This document shows, one piece after another, positions 18,590 through 26,782 of a stretch of DNA of 64,000 nucleotides; the first letter of the stretch is position 1; each line of letters begins with the position of its first letter. The notes under the pieces are model-generated. The model worked only from the letters and a program-made list of their open reading frames with translations. It was not told where the DNA came from and did not search any database. Made by a program: the position numbers and the translations under genes. Location: assembly GCF_041890415.1 (NCBI RefSeq), contig NZ_CP169056.1, positions 620,001 to 684,000 of the forward strand, given 5' to 3'. The stretch is from Pseudoxanthomonas koreensis_A (GTDB lineage: Bacteria > Pseudomonadota > Gammaproteobacteria > Xanthomonadales > Xanthomonadaceae).

Positions 18590-20004
18590 ATCCACGCCGC
18601 ACCACGCACGCGCTGGCACTGCTGTGCCTGCTGCTGCCCATGGCTGCGTTGGCGGCCATGCCGCACATGGCCGCGCAGGTGCCGGCGCGCGGCGACGTGT
18701 TCCTGGAAACTTCGGTGGACGATCTGTCGCCCTACGTGCAGCAGAGCGTGGGGGTGAGCGTGCGCCTGCACTACGCTACGCCGCTGCTGTCGGGCGAGCT
18801 GTCGCAGGATGCGCCGGAGGGTGCCTCGCTGCAGCGGGTGGGCGAGGACGTGCAGAGCAGCCGCCAGGTGGGCGAGCGCCGCTACCACGTGGTCGAGCGC
18901 CGCTACCTGCTGGTGCCCGAGCGCAGCGGCGAGTTGCGCCTGCCTCCGGCCCGCTTCCGCGGACGCAGTTCGGGCAACTTCTTCAATGACCTGTTCGGCA
19001 CCGAGCGCAGCGTGTCGGCGCACAGCCAGGGCGCCGTGCTGCAGGTGCGCGCGCAGCCACCCGCGGCGCCGCAGCCGTGGCTGCCATTGCACGGGCTGGA
19101 GCTGCGCTACCGCAGCGCACCTTCGCGTGCGCGGGTGGGCGAGGCGGTGGAAATCGTGGTCGAGGCGCAGGCGCAGGGCGCGACCGGGGCGCAGTTCCCC
19201 GACATCCCGGCACCGTCGGTGCCCGGCGCGCAGGTGTTTGCCGAGCGTGCCCAGGCCAGCGAGCGCTTCGTCGACGGGCGACCCCACGTGTCGGTGGTCC
19301 GGCGCTTCTCGGTGGTGCCGCTGCGGCCTGGTGCGCTGGATGTGCCCGGCGTGGCCATGGAATGGTGGGACGTGGTCGCCGGGCGCGCCCGCCAGGCACG
19401 CCTGCCCGACCTGGAATTGGAGGCCGAACCAGCGGATGCCGGAGCCAGTGCGGTGATCCACGGCCCTGACGCCGGTCACCCGGCAACGGCTCCCGCCGCC
19501 GCGGGCGATGCGATTGGCGCCATCGACTCGCCTGCATCCGTTTCGCGGTGGTGGCGCGCACTGGCGCTGGTGCTGGCGGTGCTGTGGTTTGCCACCCTTG
19601 CCTGGGCGGTGTGGCTGCGCTGGCGGCGGTCCGGGCCGGACCCGCGCGCCGCCCGCACCGCTGCCCCCGGGGCGCGCGCGGCCGTGCCCGCACGTCCGGT
19701 CGCCACCGACCTGCGGCGCGTGCTGGACACCGGCAGCTTCGACGAGGCGGTGCGGACGCTGGAGCGGATGGCCGTGCCCCCGGCCTCGGGGCTGGACCAG
19801 GTGATCGTGCGGCTGTCGGATCCGCGCCAGCGTGCAGCGCTGGAAGACATGCGCCGCGCACTGTGGGCGGGCGCGGGCGACCCCGCCACGGCGCGTGCGG
19901 AGCTGCGCACGGCATTCCGGCAAGGTCCCGCGTGGGCGTCGGCGGGCAGCCAGCCGGCGCCACCGCTGGCGCCGCTGTATCCGCCCCGGCGGCCGGGCCA
20001 CTGA
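18586..20004 (+). CDS. BatD family protein
   Basis: A 472-residue exported protein: signal peptide (LALLCLLLPMAALA), beta-rich periplasmic domains with the BatD motif VDDLSPYVQQSVGVSVRL, and one transmembrane helix near residue 325 followed by a cytosolic Arg-rich segment. It ends the MoxR/Bat operon. BatD proteins are thought to be periplasmic platforms for the VWA proteins; no enzymatic activity is known. Confidence 0.87.
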   Translation: MNPRRTTHALALLCLLLPMAALAAMPHMAAQVPARGDVFLETSVDDLSPYVQQSVGVSVRLHYATPLLSGELSQDAPEGASLQRVGEDVQSSRQVGERRYHVVERRYLLVPERSGELRLPPARFRGRSSGNFFNDLFGTERSVSAHSQGAVLQVRAQPPAAPQPWLPLHGLELRYRSAPSRARVGEAVEIVVEAQAQGATGAQFPDIPAPSVPGAQVFAERAQASERFVDGRPHVSVVRRFSVVPLRPGALDVPGVAMEWWDVVAGRARQARLPDLELEAEPADAGASAVIHGPDAGHPATAPAAAGDAIGAIDSPASVSRWWRALALVLAVLWFATLAWAVWLRWRRSGPDPRAARTAAPGARAAVPARPVATDLRRVLDTGSFDEAVRTLERMAVPPASGLDQVIVRLSDPRQRAALEDMRRALWAGAGDPATARAELRTAFRQGPAWASAGSQPAPPLAPLYPPRRPGH

Positions 20005-20051
20005 ACCGGCTTTGCTAAGCTGCCCGGCCTGCTTTACCCCGGAAGATCCGC

Positions 20052-21329
20052 ATGCACGCAACCGCACGCCGCCCCTGGCCGATGCCGTGGAAGATGGCGC
20101 TGGGGTTTGCCCTGGGCCTGTTGCTGGGCCTGGTGGTGCACGTCACCGCCGCCGATGCAGGCTGGGTGCAGGCACTCACCGCTTACGTGACCACGCCGGC
20201 CTCGCGCTTGTTCCTCAACCTGATCTTCATGCTGATCGTGCCGCTGCTGTTCTCGGCGCTGGTGATGGGTATCGCCGAGATGGGCGACATCCGCGCGCTG
20301 GGCAGGATCGGCTGGCGCACCCTGGCCTACACGGTGGTGCTGTCCGGGCTGGCGGTGCTGCTGGGGCTGGTGCTGGTGAACGTGCTGGAGCCGGGTGCGG
20401 GCGTGGACCCGGCGCTTGCGCGCGACCTGCTGGCGCAGAACGTGGAGCGCAGCCGCGAGATCGTGGCCAGCGTGGAGACCCAGCCGCGCGGCATGGACAT
20501 GCTGCTGTCGATCGTGCCCAGCAACGTTGTCCATGCCGCATCGGAAAACGCCTCGATCCTGGCGCTGATGTTCTTCGCGGTGATGTTCGGCGTGGGCATG
20601 GTGCTGACGCCCGATGACAAGGTGGCCACGCTCAAGCACGGGATCGAGGGCCTGTTCGAGATCTCGATGACGCTGATCGGCCTGGTGATCCGGCTGGCGC
20701 CATACGCGGTGTTCTGCTTCATGTTCAACCTGGCCGCCATCTTCGGTTTCGACCTGCTGCTGCGGCTGGGTGCCTACGTCGGCGTGGTGGTGTTGGCGCT
20801 GGCGCTGCACATGTTCGTGACCTATTCCATCGTGGTGCGCCTGGCCGGGCGTTCGCCGCTGGCGTTCTTCCGCGACATCCAGGAGGCGGCGGTGATGGCT
20901 TTTTCCACCGCCTCCAGCAACGCCACCCTGCCCACCGCGCTGCAGGTGGCCGACCGCATGGGCCTGCCGCACAAGGTTTCGCGCTTCGTGCTCACCGTGG
21001 GCGCCACCGCCAACCAGAACGGCACGGCCCTGTTCGAGGGCGTCACGGTGATCTTCCTGGCCCAGTTCTTCGGCGTGGAACTGAGCCTGGCCCAGCAGTT
21101 CATGGTGATGCTGGTGTGCATCCTCGGCGGCATCGGCACCGCCGGCGTGCCCTCGGGCTCGCTGCCGGTGGTGGCGCTGATCTGCGCGATGGTGGGGGTG
21201 GATCCGATCGGCATCGGCCTGATCCTGGGCGTGAACCACTTCCTGGACATGTGCAGGACCACGCTCAACGTCACCGGCGACCTGGCACTGGCCACCATCG
21301 TGTCGCGCGGCGAGCCGATGGAGGCGTGA
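20052..21329 (+). CDS. Dicarboxylate/amino acid:cation symporter (DAACS family)
   Basis: A 425-residue polytopic inner-membrane transporter of the glutamate/C4-dicarboxylate:Na+/H+ symporter family. Family signatures are the serine-rich hairpin STASSNATLPTALQ, the TM7 motif ANQNGTALFEG and the TM8 motif DMCRTTLNVTGD with substrate-contacting Asp and Arg. The canonical NMDGT of TM7 reads NQNGT, with Asn in place of a sodium-coordinating Asp, so ion coupling may differ. The substrate cannot be read from the sequence; glutamate, aspartate or a C4-dicarboxylate is likely. It lies 47 bases after the Bat operon on the same strand. Confidence 0.9.
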   Translation: MHATARRPWPMPWKMALGFALGLLLGLVVHVTAADAGWVQALTAYVTTPASRLFLNLIFMLIVPLLFSALVMGIAEMGDIRALGRIGWRTLAYTVVLSGLAVLLGLVLVNVLEPGAGVDPALARDLLAQNVERSREIVASVETQPRGMDMLLSIVPSNVVHAASENASILALMFFAVMFGVGMVLTPDDKVATLKHGIEGLFEISMTLIGLVIRLAPYAVFCFMFNLAAIFGFDLLLRLGAYVGVVVLALALHMFVTYSIVVRLAGRSPLAFFRDIQEAAVMAFSTASSNATLPTALQVADRMGLPHKVSRFVLTVGATANQNGTALFEGVTVIFLAQFFGVELSLAQQFMVMLVCILGGIGTAGVPSGSLPVVALICAMVGVDPIGIGLILGVNHFLDMCRTTLNVTGDLALATIVSRGEPMEA

Positions 21330-21520
21330 CCGGGCGGCCATTCCCGCGGACGTTTCAATCCCAACCTTCACCGCCGGCATCCGTGGAGCGGGCGGGATTT
21401 CCCCCCGTCGCCACCCGGATGCAGCTTTTCGACCCCGGTGGCAGGACAGGAGTGGACAAGGAATGGGACAATGGGCGGCCCGCAGCGCCGCGGGTGCCCT
21501 GAAGACCACGCCGACCCGAT

Positions 21521-23521
21521 ATGACGAAGCCCACCCGACGACAGCTCGCCAACGCCATCCGTTTCCTCGCCGCCGATGCGGTCGAAGCCGCCAAGTCCGG
21601 TCATCCGGGCATGCCGATGGGCATGGCCGACATCGCCGAAGTGCTGTGGAACGACTACCTGCGCCACAACCCGTCCAACCCGGACTGGTTCAACCGCGAC
21701 CGCTTCGTGCTGTCCAACGGCCATGGCTCGATGCTGCATTACGCGCTCCTGCACCTTGCCGGCTACGACCTGCCGATGGATGAGCTCAGGCGCTTCCGCC
21801 AGCTGCACAGCAAGACCGCCGGCCACCCGGAGCGCTACGAGACTCCCGGCATCGAGACCACCACCGGCCCGCTGGGGCAGGGCCTGGCCAATGCGGTCGG
21901 CTTCGCCCTGGCCGAGAAGCTGCTGGCGCAGCGCTTCAACCGGCCGGAGCTGGAGATCGTGGACCACCGCACCTGGGTGTTCATGGGTGACGGCTGCCTG
22001 ATGGAGGGCGTCTCCCACGAAGTGGCCTCGCTGGCCGGCACCTGGCGCCTGGGCAAGCTGACCGCGTTCTGGGACGACAACGGCATCTCCATCGACGGCG
22101 AGGTGCACGACTGGTTCACCGACGACACCCCCGCGCGCTTCGAGGCCTATGGCTGGCACGTGGTGCGCGACGTGGACGGCCATGATCCGGAGTCGATCAA
22201 GGCCGGCATCGAGGCGGCGCTAGCGGTGGATGACCGCCCCAGCCTGATCTGCTGCAAGACCACGATTGGTTTCGGCGCGCCGAACAAGGCCGGCAAGGAA
22301 GACTCGCACGGTGCCCCGCTGGGCAAGGACGAGATCGAAGGCGCCCGCAAGGCGCTGGACTGGCCGCATGCCCCGTTCGAGATCCCGCAGGAGATCTACG
22401 GCGGCTGGCGCGCCAATGGTGCCGGCACCCTGCGCCAGGCCGAGTGGGAACAGTTGTTCGACAAGTACGCCAAGCAGTACCCGGAGCAGGCTGCCGAGCT
22501 GGTCCGCCGCTCGCGCGGCGAGCTGCCGGCCGATTTCGTCGCCAGCGCCGATGCCTACATCGCCCAGGTCCAGGCCGAAGGCCCGACCGTGGCCTCGCGC
22601 AAGGCCTCGCAGAACGCCATCACCGCCTTCGCCCCGCTGCTGCCGGAACTGATCGGCGGTTCGGCCGACCTGGCCCCGTCCAACCTGACCCAGTGGAAGG
22701 CCAGCAAGTCGGTCACCGAGGTCGGCCCGGACGCCAACTACGTGCACTACGGCGTGCGCGAGTTCGGCATGAGCGCCATCGCCAACGGCATCGCCCTGCA
22801 TGGCGGCTTCCTGCCGTTCGACGCCACCTTCCTGGTGTTCAGCGACTACGCCCGCAATGCGCTGCGCATGAGTGCGCTGATCCCGGCGCACGTGATCCAC
22901 GTCTATACCCACGACTCCATCGGCCTGGGCGAGGATGGCCCCACCCACCAGCCGGTCGAGCACCTGTCCGCGCTGCGTTACATCCCCAACAACGACGTGT
23001 GGCGTCCGTGCGACGCGGTCGAGTCGGCGGCGGCGTGGAAGGCCGCGATCGTGCGCAAGGACGGGCCCAGCGTGCTGGTGTTCAGCCGCCAGAACCTGCC
23101 GCACCAGGCGCGTACCGGCGACCAGGTCGCGCTGATCGAGCGCGGCGGCTACGTGCTGGCCGACGCCGAAGGCGGCACCCCGGACGTGATCCTGATCGGC
23201 ACCGGTTCGGAAGTCTCGCTGGCGGTGGAAGCCAAGAAGGAACTGGACGCGGCCGGCCTGAAGACGCGCGTGGTGTCGATGCCGTCGACCGACGTGTTCG
23301 ATCGCCAGGATGCGGACTACCGCGAGTCGGTGCTGCCTCGTTCCGTGCGCAGGCGCGTGGCGGTGGAAGCGGGCGTGACCGGCTTCTGGCACAAGTACGT
23401 GGGCCTGGATGGCGCGGTGATCGGCCTGGACCGCTTCGGTGCCTCGGCCCCGGCGGGCGAACTGTACGAGTACTTCGGCATCACCACCGCCAAGGTGGTC
23501 GAGGCGGCCAAGGCGCTGTAG
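21521..23521 (+). CDS. tkt: Transketolase
   Basis: A 666-residue thiamine-diphosphate enzyme of the non-oxidative pentose phosphate pathway that moves two-carbon units between sugar phosphates. Visible are the N-terminal RQLANAIRFLAADAVEAAKSG, the TPP motif starting GDGCLMEG with the conserved Asn about 30 residues later (WDDNGISIDG), the catalytic Glu in REFGMSAI, and the DSIGLGEDGPTHQPVEHL loop. It begins at ATG 21521 after a 191-base gap containing GGGACAATGG, a possible -10. Monocistronic by appearance. Confidence 0.97.
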   Translation: MTKPTRRQLANAIRFLAADAVEAAKSGHPGMPMGMADIAEVLWNDYLRHNPSNPDWFNRDRFVLSNGHGSMLHYALLHLAGYDLPMDELRRFRQLHSKTAGHPERYETPGIETTTGPLGQGLANAVGFALAEKLLAQRFNRPELEIVDHRTWVFMGDGCLMEGVSHEVASLAGTWRLGKLTAFWDDNGISIDGEVHDWFTDDTPARFEAYGWHVVRDVDGHDPESIKAGIEAALAVDDRPSLICCKTTIGFGAPNKAGKEDSHGAPLGKDEIEGARKALDWPHAPFEIPQEIYGGWRANGAGTLRQAEWEQLFDKYAKQYPEQAAELVRRSRGELPADFVASADAYIAQVQAEGPTVASRKASQNAITAFAPLLPELIGGSADLAPSNLTQWKASKSVTEVGPDANYVHYGVREFGMSAIANGIALHGGFLPFDATFLVFSDYARNALRMSALIPAHVIHVYTHDSIGLGEDGPTHQPVEHLSALRYIPNNDVWRPCDAVESAAAWKAAIVRKDGPSVLVFSRQNLPHQARTGDQVALIERGGYVLADAEGGTPDVILIGTGSEVSLAVEAKKELDAAGLKTRVVSMPSTDVFDRQDADYRESVLPRSVRRRVAVEAGVTGFWHKYVGLDGAVIGLDRFGASAPAGELYEYFGITTAKVVEAAKAL

Positions 23522-23571
23522 GCCCGCCGGATCGTTCGCCGGCGTACATCCACCGGCGGCATGCATGACGC

Positions 23572-23594
23572 GAAGGGGCCCACGTGGCCCCTTC
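23572..23594 (+). terminator. Hairpin between tkt and bolA
   Basis: A 9-bp perfect stem (GAAGGGGCC / GGCCCCTTC) with a five-base loop, located between the two convergent genes. No long T run on either strand; probably a bidirectional terminator of moderate strength. Confidence 0.5.
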
Positions 23595-23626
23595 CGCGTT
23601 TGCGCTGCCGGTGGGTGGCCTGCGCC

Positions 23627-23953
23627 TTACCGGGAGGGGCCGCCGGCCGGATCGTGCTTGCTGCCGCCGCGGCAATGCGGCGAGTCGGGCACCGCGGCAC
23701 CCGCGTCCCACTCCGCCGGCGTGTAGGTGTGCAGGCCCAGCGCATGGATCTGCTGCATCAGCCCGCCCATCGCCGCGTAGGCGGCCTGGTGGCGCTGCAG
23801 CGTGCGTCGGCCCTCGAACGCGGCGCTGACGATGACCGCCTTGTAGTGCGTCTGCTGGCCACGGCTGTGCATGTGGCTCTCGTCGATCACCTCCAGGTGG
23901 CTCGGCTGCAGGGCGGACAGGGCGTGGCGGATCTGGTCGGCGCGGGTGTTCAT
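23627..23953 (-). CDS. BolA family protein
   Basis: A 108-residue protein with a class II KH-like fold. It contains the BolA signature VIDESHMHSRGQQTHYKAVIVS and the helix-turn FEGRRTLQRHQAAYAAMGGLM. BolA proteins partner with monothiol glutaredoxins to handle [2Fe-2S] clusters and influence cell shape and stress gene expression. The C-terminus carries a short Pro/Gly/Arg tail. It is convergent with tkt and divergent from the BlaI-type gene. I do not assign BolA versus IbaG with certainty; the length and HSRGQQTH motif favour BolA. Confidence 0.9.
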   Translation of the reverse strand: MNTRADQIRHALSALQPSHLEVIDESHMHSRGQQTHYKAVIVSAAFEGRRTLQRHQAAYAAMGGLMQQIHALGLHTYTPAEWDAGAAVPDSPHCRGGSKHDPAGGPSR

Positions 23954-24047
23954 GCGTGCTACGTGGTGGAGTGGGCGGTGTCACGGCCATGTTAGCGCCG
24001 GTGCCGCGGGTACGGGCTGCGCATGCAGGGGCCACGTCGGGAGGGGC

Positions 24048-24097
24048 TTGACACAGGTTTGGATTACGCATGTAATCGGTAGAAATTACAGGCGTAA
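24048..24097 (+). promoter_or_regulatory. Promoter with two BlaI-type operators upstream of the BlaI-like gene
   Basis: TTGACA (24048-24053), a 17-base spacer and TGTAAT (24071-24076) form a near-consensus sigma-70 promoter. Two copies of TTAC-N4-GTAA lie at 24064-24075 (across the -10) and 24086-24097 (just downstream), 22 bases centre to centre, about two helical turns. BlaI/MecI repressors bind paired TACA/TGTA dyads of this sort, so autorepression of the blaI-M56-lipoprotein unit is strongly suggested. Confidence 0.85.
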
Positions 24098-24106
24098 ACG
24101 GAACCC

Positions 24107-24496
24107 ATGACTCCGATCAGTGATGCCGAGGCGATGGTGATGGAGGTGCTGTGGGCAGGTAGCCCGCGCAGCGCCGAGGACGTCATCGGTGCGCTGGCCG
24201 ATGCCACCGGCTGGGCCGAGCCCACCATCAAGACCCTGCTCAACCGCCTGCTCAACAAGGGCGCCATCGACGCGTGCCGGGACGGGCGCCGTTACCTGTA
24301 TTCGCCGGTGTTGCAGCGCGAGGCCTGGGTGCAGCAACAGAGCGAGGGCCTGCTTGCGCGCCTGTTCGGCGGTCGCGTCGCGCCGCTCGTGGCCCATTTC
24401 AGCGAGCGTGGCAGGCTCAGTGCCAGCGATATCGCCGAACTCAAGCGGCTGGTGGCCGAACTCGACGACGGAAGGGAGCCTGGCGATGGACGCTGA
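24107..24496 (+). CDS. BlaI/MecI/CopY family transcriptional repressor
   Basis: A 129-residue winged-helix repressor starting ISDAEAMVMEVLWAGSPRSAEDV, with the recognition helix around AEPTIKTLLNRLLNKGAI and a C-terminal dimerisation helix pair (LFGGRVAPLVAHFSERGRLS). In the classic systems the partner M56 protease triggers cleavage of this repressor. Two TTAC-N4-GTAA dyads in its own promoter are probable binding sites. It overlaps the M56 gene by 11 bases. No beta-lactamase gene is adjacent, so the regulated target beyond this operon is unknown. Confidence 0.92.
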   Translation: MTPISDAEAMVMEVLWAGSPRSAEDVIGALADATGWAEPTIKTLLNRLLNKGAIDACRDGRRYLYSPVLQREAWVQQQSEGLLARLFGGRVAPLVAHFSERGRLSASDIAELKRLVAELDDGREPGDGR

Positions 24497-26105
24497 CCCG
24501 CTGGCGATGCTGTGGGAAGCAACCCTGGCCAGCAGCGCGGCGCTGCTGCTGGTGCTGGCCATGCGCCGGCCGGTACGTGCGCTGCTGGGCGCCAGCGCTG
24601 CATATGCATTGTGGCTGTGCGTCCCGGTCGTCGTGCTGGCGGTGCTGCTGCCACGCGGCATGGATGCACCATTGGCGCTGCCGGTGGCCTGGCAGGTGGC
24701 GCCCGTTGGCGCCGTGGCGGCGCTGCAACCACGCGCGCAATGGCATTGGCATCAATGGCTGCTGCCGTTGTGGGCAGCGGGTGTGCTGGTGGCAATGGCA
24801 TTGCAGGGCTGGCGGCAGCAGCGTTTCCAGCGTGGGCTGGGTGTCGTGCAGCGCGGTGACGATGGCCTGTACCGCTCGACCAGTGCAACTGCGGGCCTGC
24901 CGGCGGTGATCGGGCTGGTGCGCCCGCGGATCCTGCTCCCGGCCGACTTCGACCGGCGCTACACCGCGCAGGAAAAGGTGCTGGTGATCGCGCACGAACG
25001 CCTGCACGTGCGTCGCGGCGACCTCCTGGCCAATGCGCTGGCCGCGTTGCTGGGCTGTTTGTTCTGGTTCAACCCGCTGCTGCCTTTCGCGATGCGGCGC
25101 TTCCGGCTGGACCAGGAACTGGCCTGCGATGGACGGGTGATCGCGCGCCACCCGCACGCCCGACGTCAATACGGCGAGGCGATGCTCAAGACCCAGGTCG
25201 ACCCCTCGCTCCTGCCACTGGGTTGCCATTGGCAGGCAAGCCACCCGCTCAAGGAGCGCATCGACATGCTCAAGCGCCCAATTCCCTCGCCGTTGCACTG
25301 GCTGGCATCCATGCTGCTCGCGCTCGTGGTCACGGCGGCAACCGGCTACCTGGCATGGGCCACGCAGCCGCCCGCCCCGTCCCCCCTGGCATCGATGGCC
25401 GGGGCGGGCCCGCTCTACTCGGTCGATGTGCGGATGGAGGTGGACGGCAATGCGCGTGCCGTGCGGCTGCGCGAGCGTGCGGGCCGGACGTTCGTCCTCC
25501 GCAGCGCCGACGGAACCACGCCGGCCTGGAAAGCCGAATTCGTGGTCGGGCAGGCGGATGATCCGGCGCAGGCGTGGGTTGCCGGGACGATCCACATCGA
25601 CGGCAGCCAGGCATCCACGCCGAGGATGCTGGTCGCCCTGGGCGAGCCGGCGCGCATCACCACCGGTGCCCCGGGTGGTGGCCCGGTCGCCACCCTCGAA
25701 CTGACCGTGCTGCGCCTGGGCGGAGATCAGGATGCAACGGGCGGCCGGCAGCAACCCACGGACGCGATGCAGGTACCGGCGCGGATCGCCGCTGCGCAAG
25801 CCGACCCGGAGCAGGCCGCGGTGATCGACATGACCCGGCCGCCGGCCTATCCGCCCGAGGCGGCCCGGCAGGGCATCGGCGGCCAGGTGCTGCTGCTGGC
25901 CACGGTGGCCGCCGACGGCAGCTTGCGCGATGTCCAGGTCGAGCGTGCCGAGCCGGCGGGCGTGTTCGAACAGGTGTCGCTGGAAGCGGCGCGCCAGTGG
26001 CGCTTCCGTCCAGCCATGCGCGACGGAAGCGCGGTGGAAGGATGGGTGCGGATACCGGTCACGTTCGCGATCCCTGAGGACGACACCGATACCGTGGAAA
26101 ACTGA
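24486..26105 (+). CDS. M56 family (BlaR1/MecR1-like) membrane metallopeptidase with TonB C-terminal domain
   Basis: A protein of about 539 residues. Four N-terminal transmembrane segments surround an M56 peptidase domain with the zinc motif HERLH (HExxH, first His about 170) and the downstream DQELACD containing the third ligand. After the last helix (about 280-300) comes a periplasmic part. Instead of the penicillin-binding sensor of BlaR1, it has a TonB-like C-terminal domain (about 450-535; YPPEAARQGIGGQV, ARQWRFRPAM). The signal sensed is unknown. The start at 24486 overlaps the repressor gene, so the pair is translationally coupled. Confidence 0.9.
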   Translation: MDADPLAMLWEATLASSAALLLVLAMRRPVRALLGASAAYALWLCVPVVVLAVLLPRGMDAPLALPVAWQVAPVGAVAALQPRAQWHWHQWLLPLWAAGVLVAMALQGWRQQRFQRGLGVVQRGDDGLYRSTSATAGLPAVIGLVRPRILLPADFDRRYTAQEKVLVIAHERLHVRRGDLLANALAALLGCLFWFNPLLPFAMRRFRLDQELACDGRVIARHPHARRQYGEAMLKTQVDPSLLPLGCHWQASHPLKERIDMLKRPIPSPLHWLASMLLALVVTAATGYLAWATQPPAPSPLASMAGAGPLYSVDVRMEVDGNARAVRLRERAGRTFVLRSADGTTPAWKAEFVVGQADDPAQAWVAGTIHIDGSQASTPRMLVALGEPARITTGAPGGGPVATLELTVLRLGGDQDATGGRQQPTDAMQVPARIAAAQADPEQAAVIDMTRPPAYPPEAARQGIGGQVLLLATVAADGSLRDVQVERAEPAGVFEQVSLEAARQWRFRPAMRDGSAVEGWVRIPVTFAIPEDDTDTVEN

Positions 26106-26107
26106 GC

Positions 26108-26698
26108 ATGCACGGTGACGGGAGCCGGCCATCCGCGATGTGCCCGCATGTGCGCAACGCCATCCGGCATCGCGTGGCGATGGCCTGCATCGCCCTGGCC
26201 TGCGTGGCCGGCTGTGCCACCCGCAGCACCGGCATCGGCCAGCGCATGATTCTTCCCGAAGGCGTGGCGCAGTACGGGATGGATGCACGCCAGGCCTTCG
26301 TGTTCCCGGCGGTGGACGACGGGCCGCTGCCGGAGTTCCCGGAAGCCCTGGCGCAGCGCGAACTGGCGCCAACCACGCTGTGCGTAAGCCTGGTGGTCGA
26401 TGCCGGGGGCGCGGTGCACCGGGTGTCGCCGCTGGCGCAGGCCGGATGCGAGGCGCCGGCGCGGTTCCCCATGCTGGCCGAGGCCGCGCGTGCGGCGATG
26501 GAGCGCTGGCGGTTCCGGCCGGCGATGCTGTGCACCTATCCCGACGCGGCGACCCGCGATCGCGACTGGACCGGGCACGGCTGTGCAGGCGCGGTGGCGG
26601 ACGCTACGCCGGTCGCGGTCACCCTGGGATGGGCATTCACCTTCGAGGTGCGTGAAGGCCGCGCCCGGGTCGGCACGCTGCGGCTGGATAATCGCTGA
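26108..26698 (+). CDS. Putative lipoprotein with a TonB-C-like domain
   Basis: A protein of up to 196 residues. The N-terminal stretch MACIALACVAGC is a lipoprotein signal with the lipobox VAGC, so the ATG at about 26180 is a possible alternative start to 26108. The mature part has a periplasmic domain with PLPEFPEALAQRELAP, a Val/Gly-rich strand and MERWRFRPAM, closely echoing the C-terminal TonB-like domain of the preceding M56 protein. It begins two bases after that gene and must be in the same operon. I know no characterised homologue; a role in the same signalling or envelope process is inferred. Confidence 0.75.
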   Translation: MHGDGSRPSAMCPHVRNAIRHRVAMACIALACVAGCATRSTGIGQRMILPEGVAQYGMDARQAFVFPAVDDGPLPEFPEALAQRELAPTTLCVSLVVDAGGAVHRVSPLAQAGCEAPARFPMLAEAARAAMERWRFRPAMLCTYPDAATRDRDWTGHGCAGAVADATPVAVTLGWAFTFEVREGRARVGTLRLDNR

Positions 26699-26782
26699 CC
26701 AGCCGGTCAGCGCACTCGTCCCCGCAACCTGGCAGCGCATGCCGCGCGCGAACCTCGCGCCGGCATCAGCGCCGATCCGGCG

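Noticed and set aside
14286..18668. A 1460-codon open frame on the minus strand opposite the MoxR-Bat genes
   Set aside because: It lies antisense to six overlapping plus-strand genes with clear families, and its translation is Arg/Ala/Pro/His-rich without any domain. Long antisense frames are normal at this GC content.
24486..26105. Naming the M56 protein blaR1 with a beta-lactam sensing role
   Set aside because: The penicillin-binding sensor domain with SxxK is absent and no beta-lactamase is adjacent, so beta-lactam sensing is not supported.
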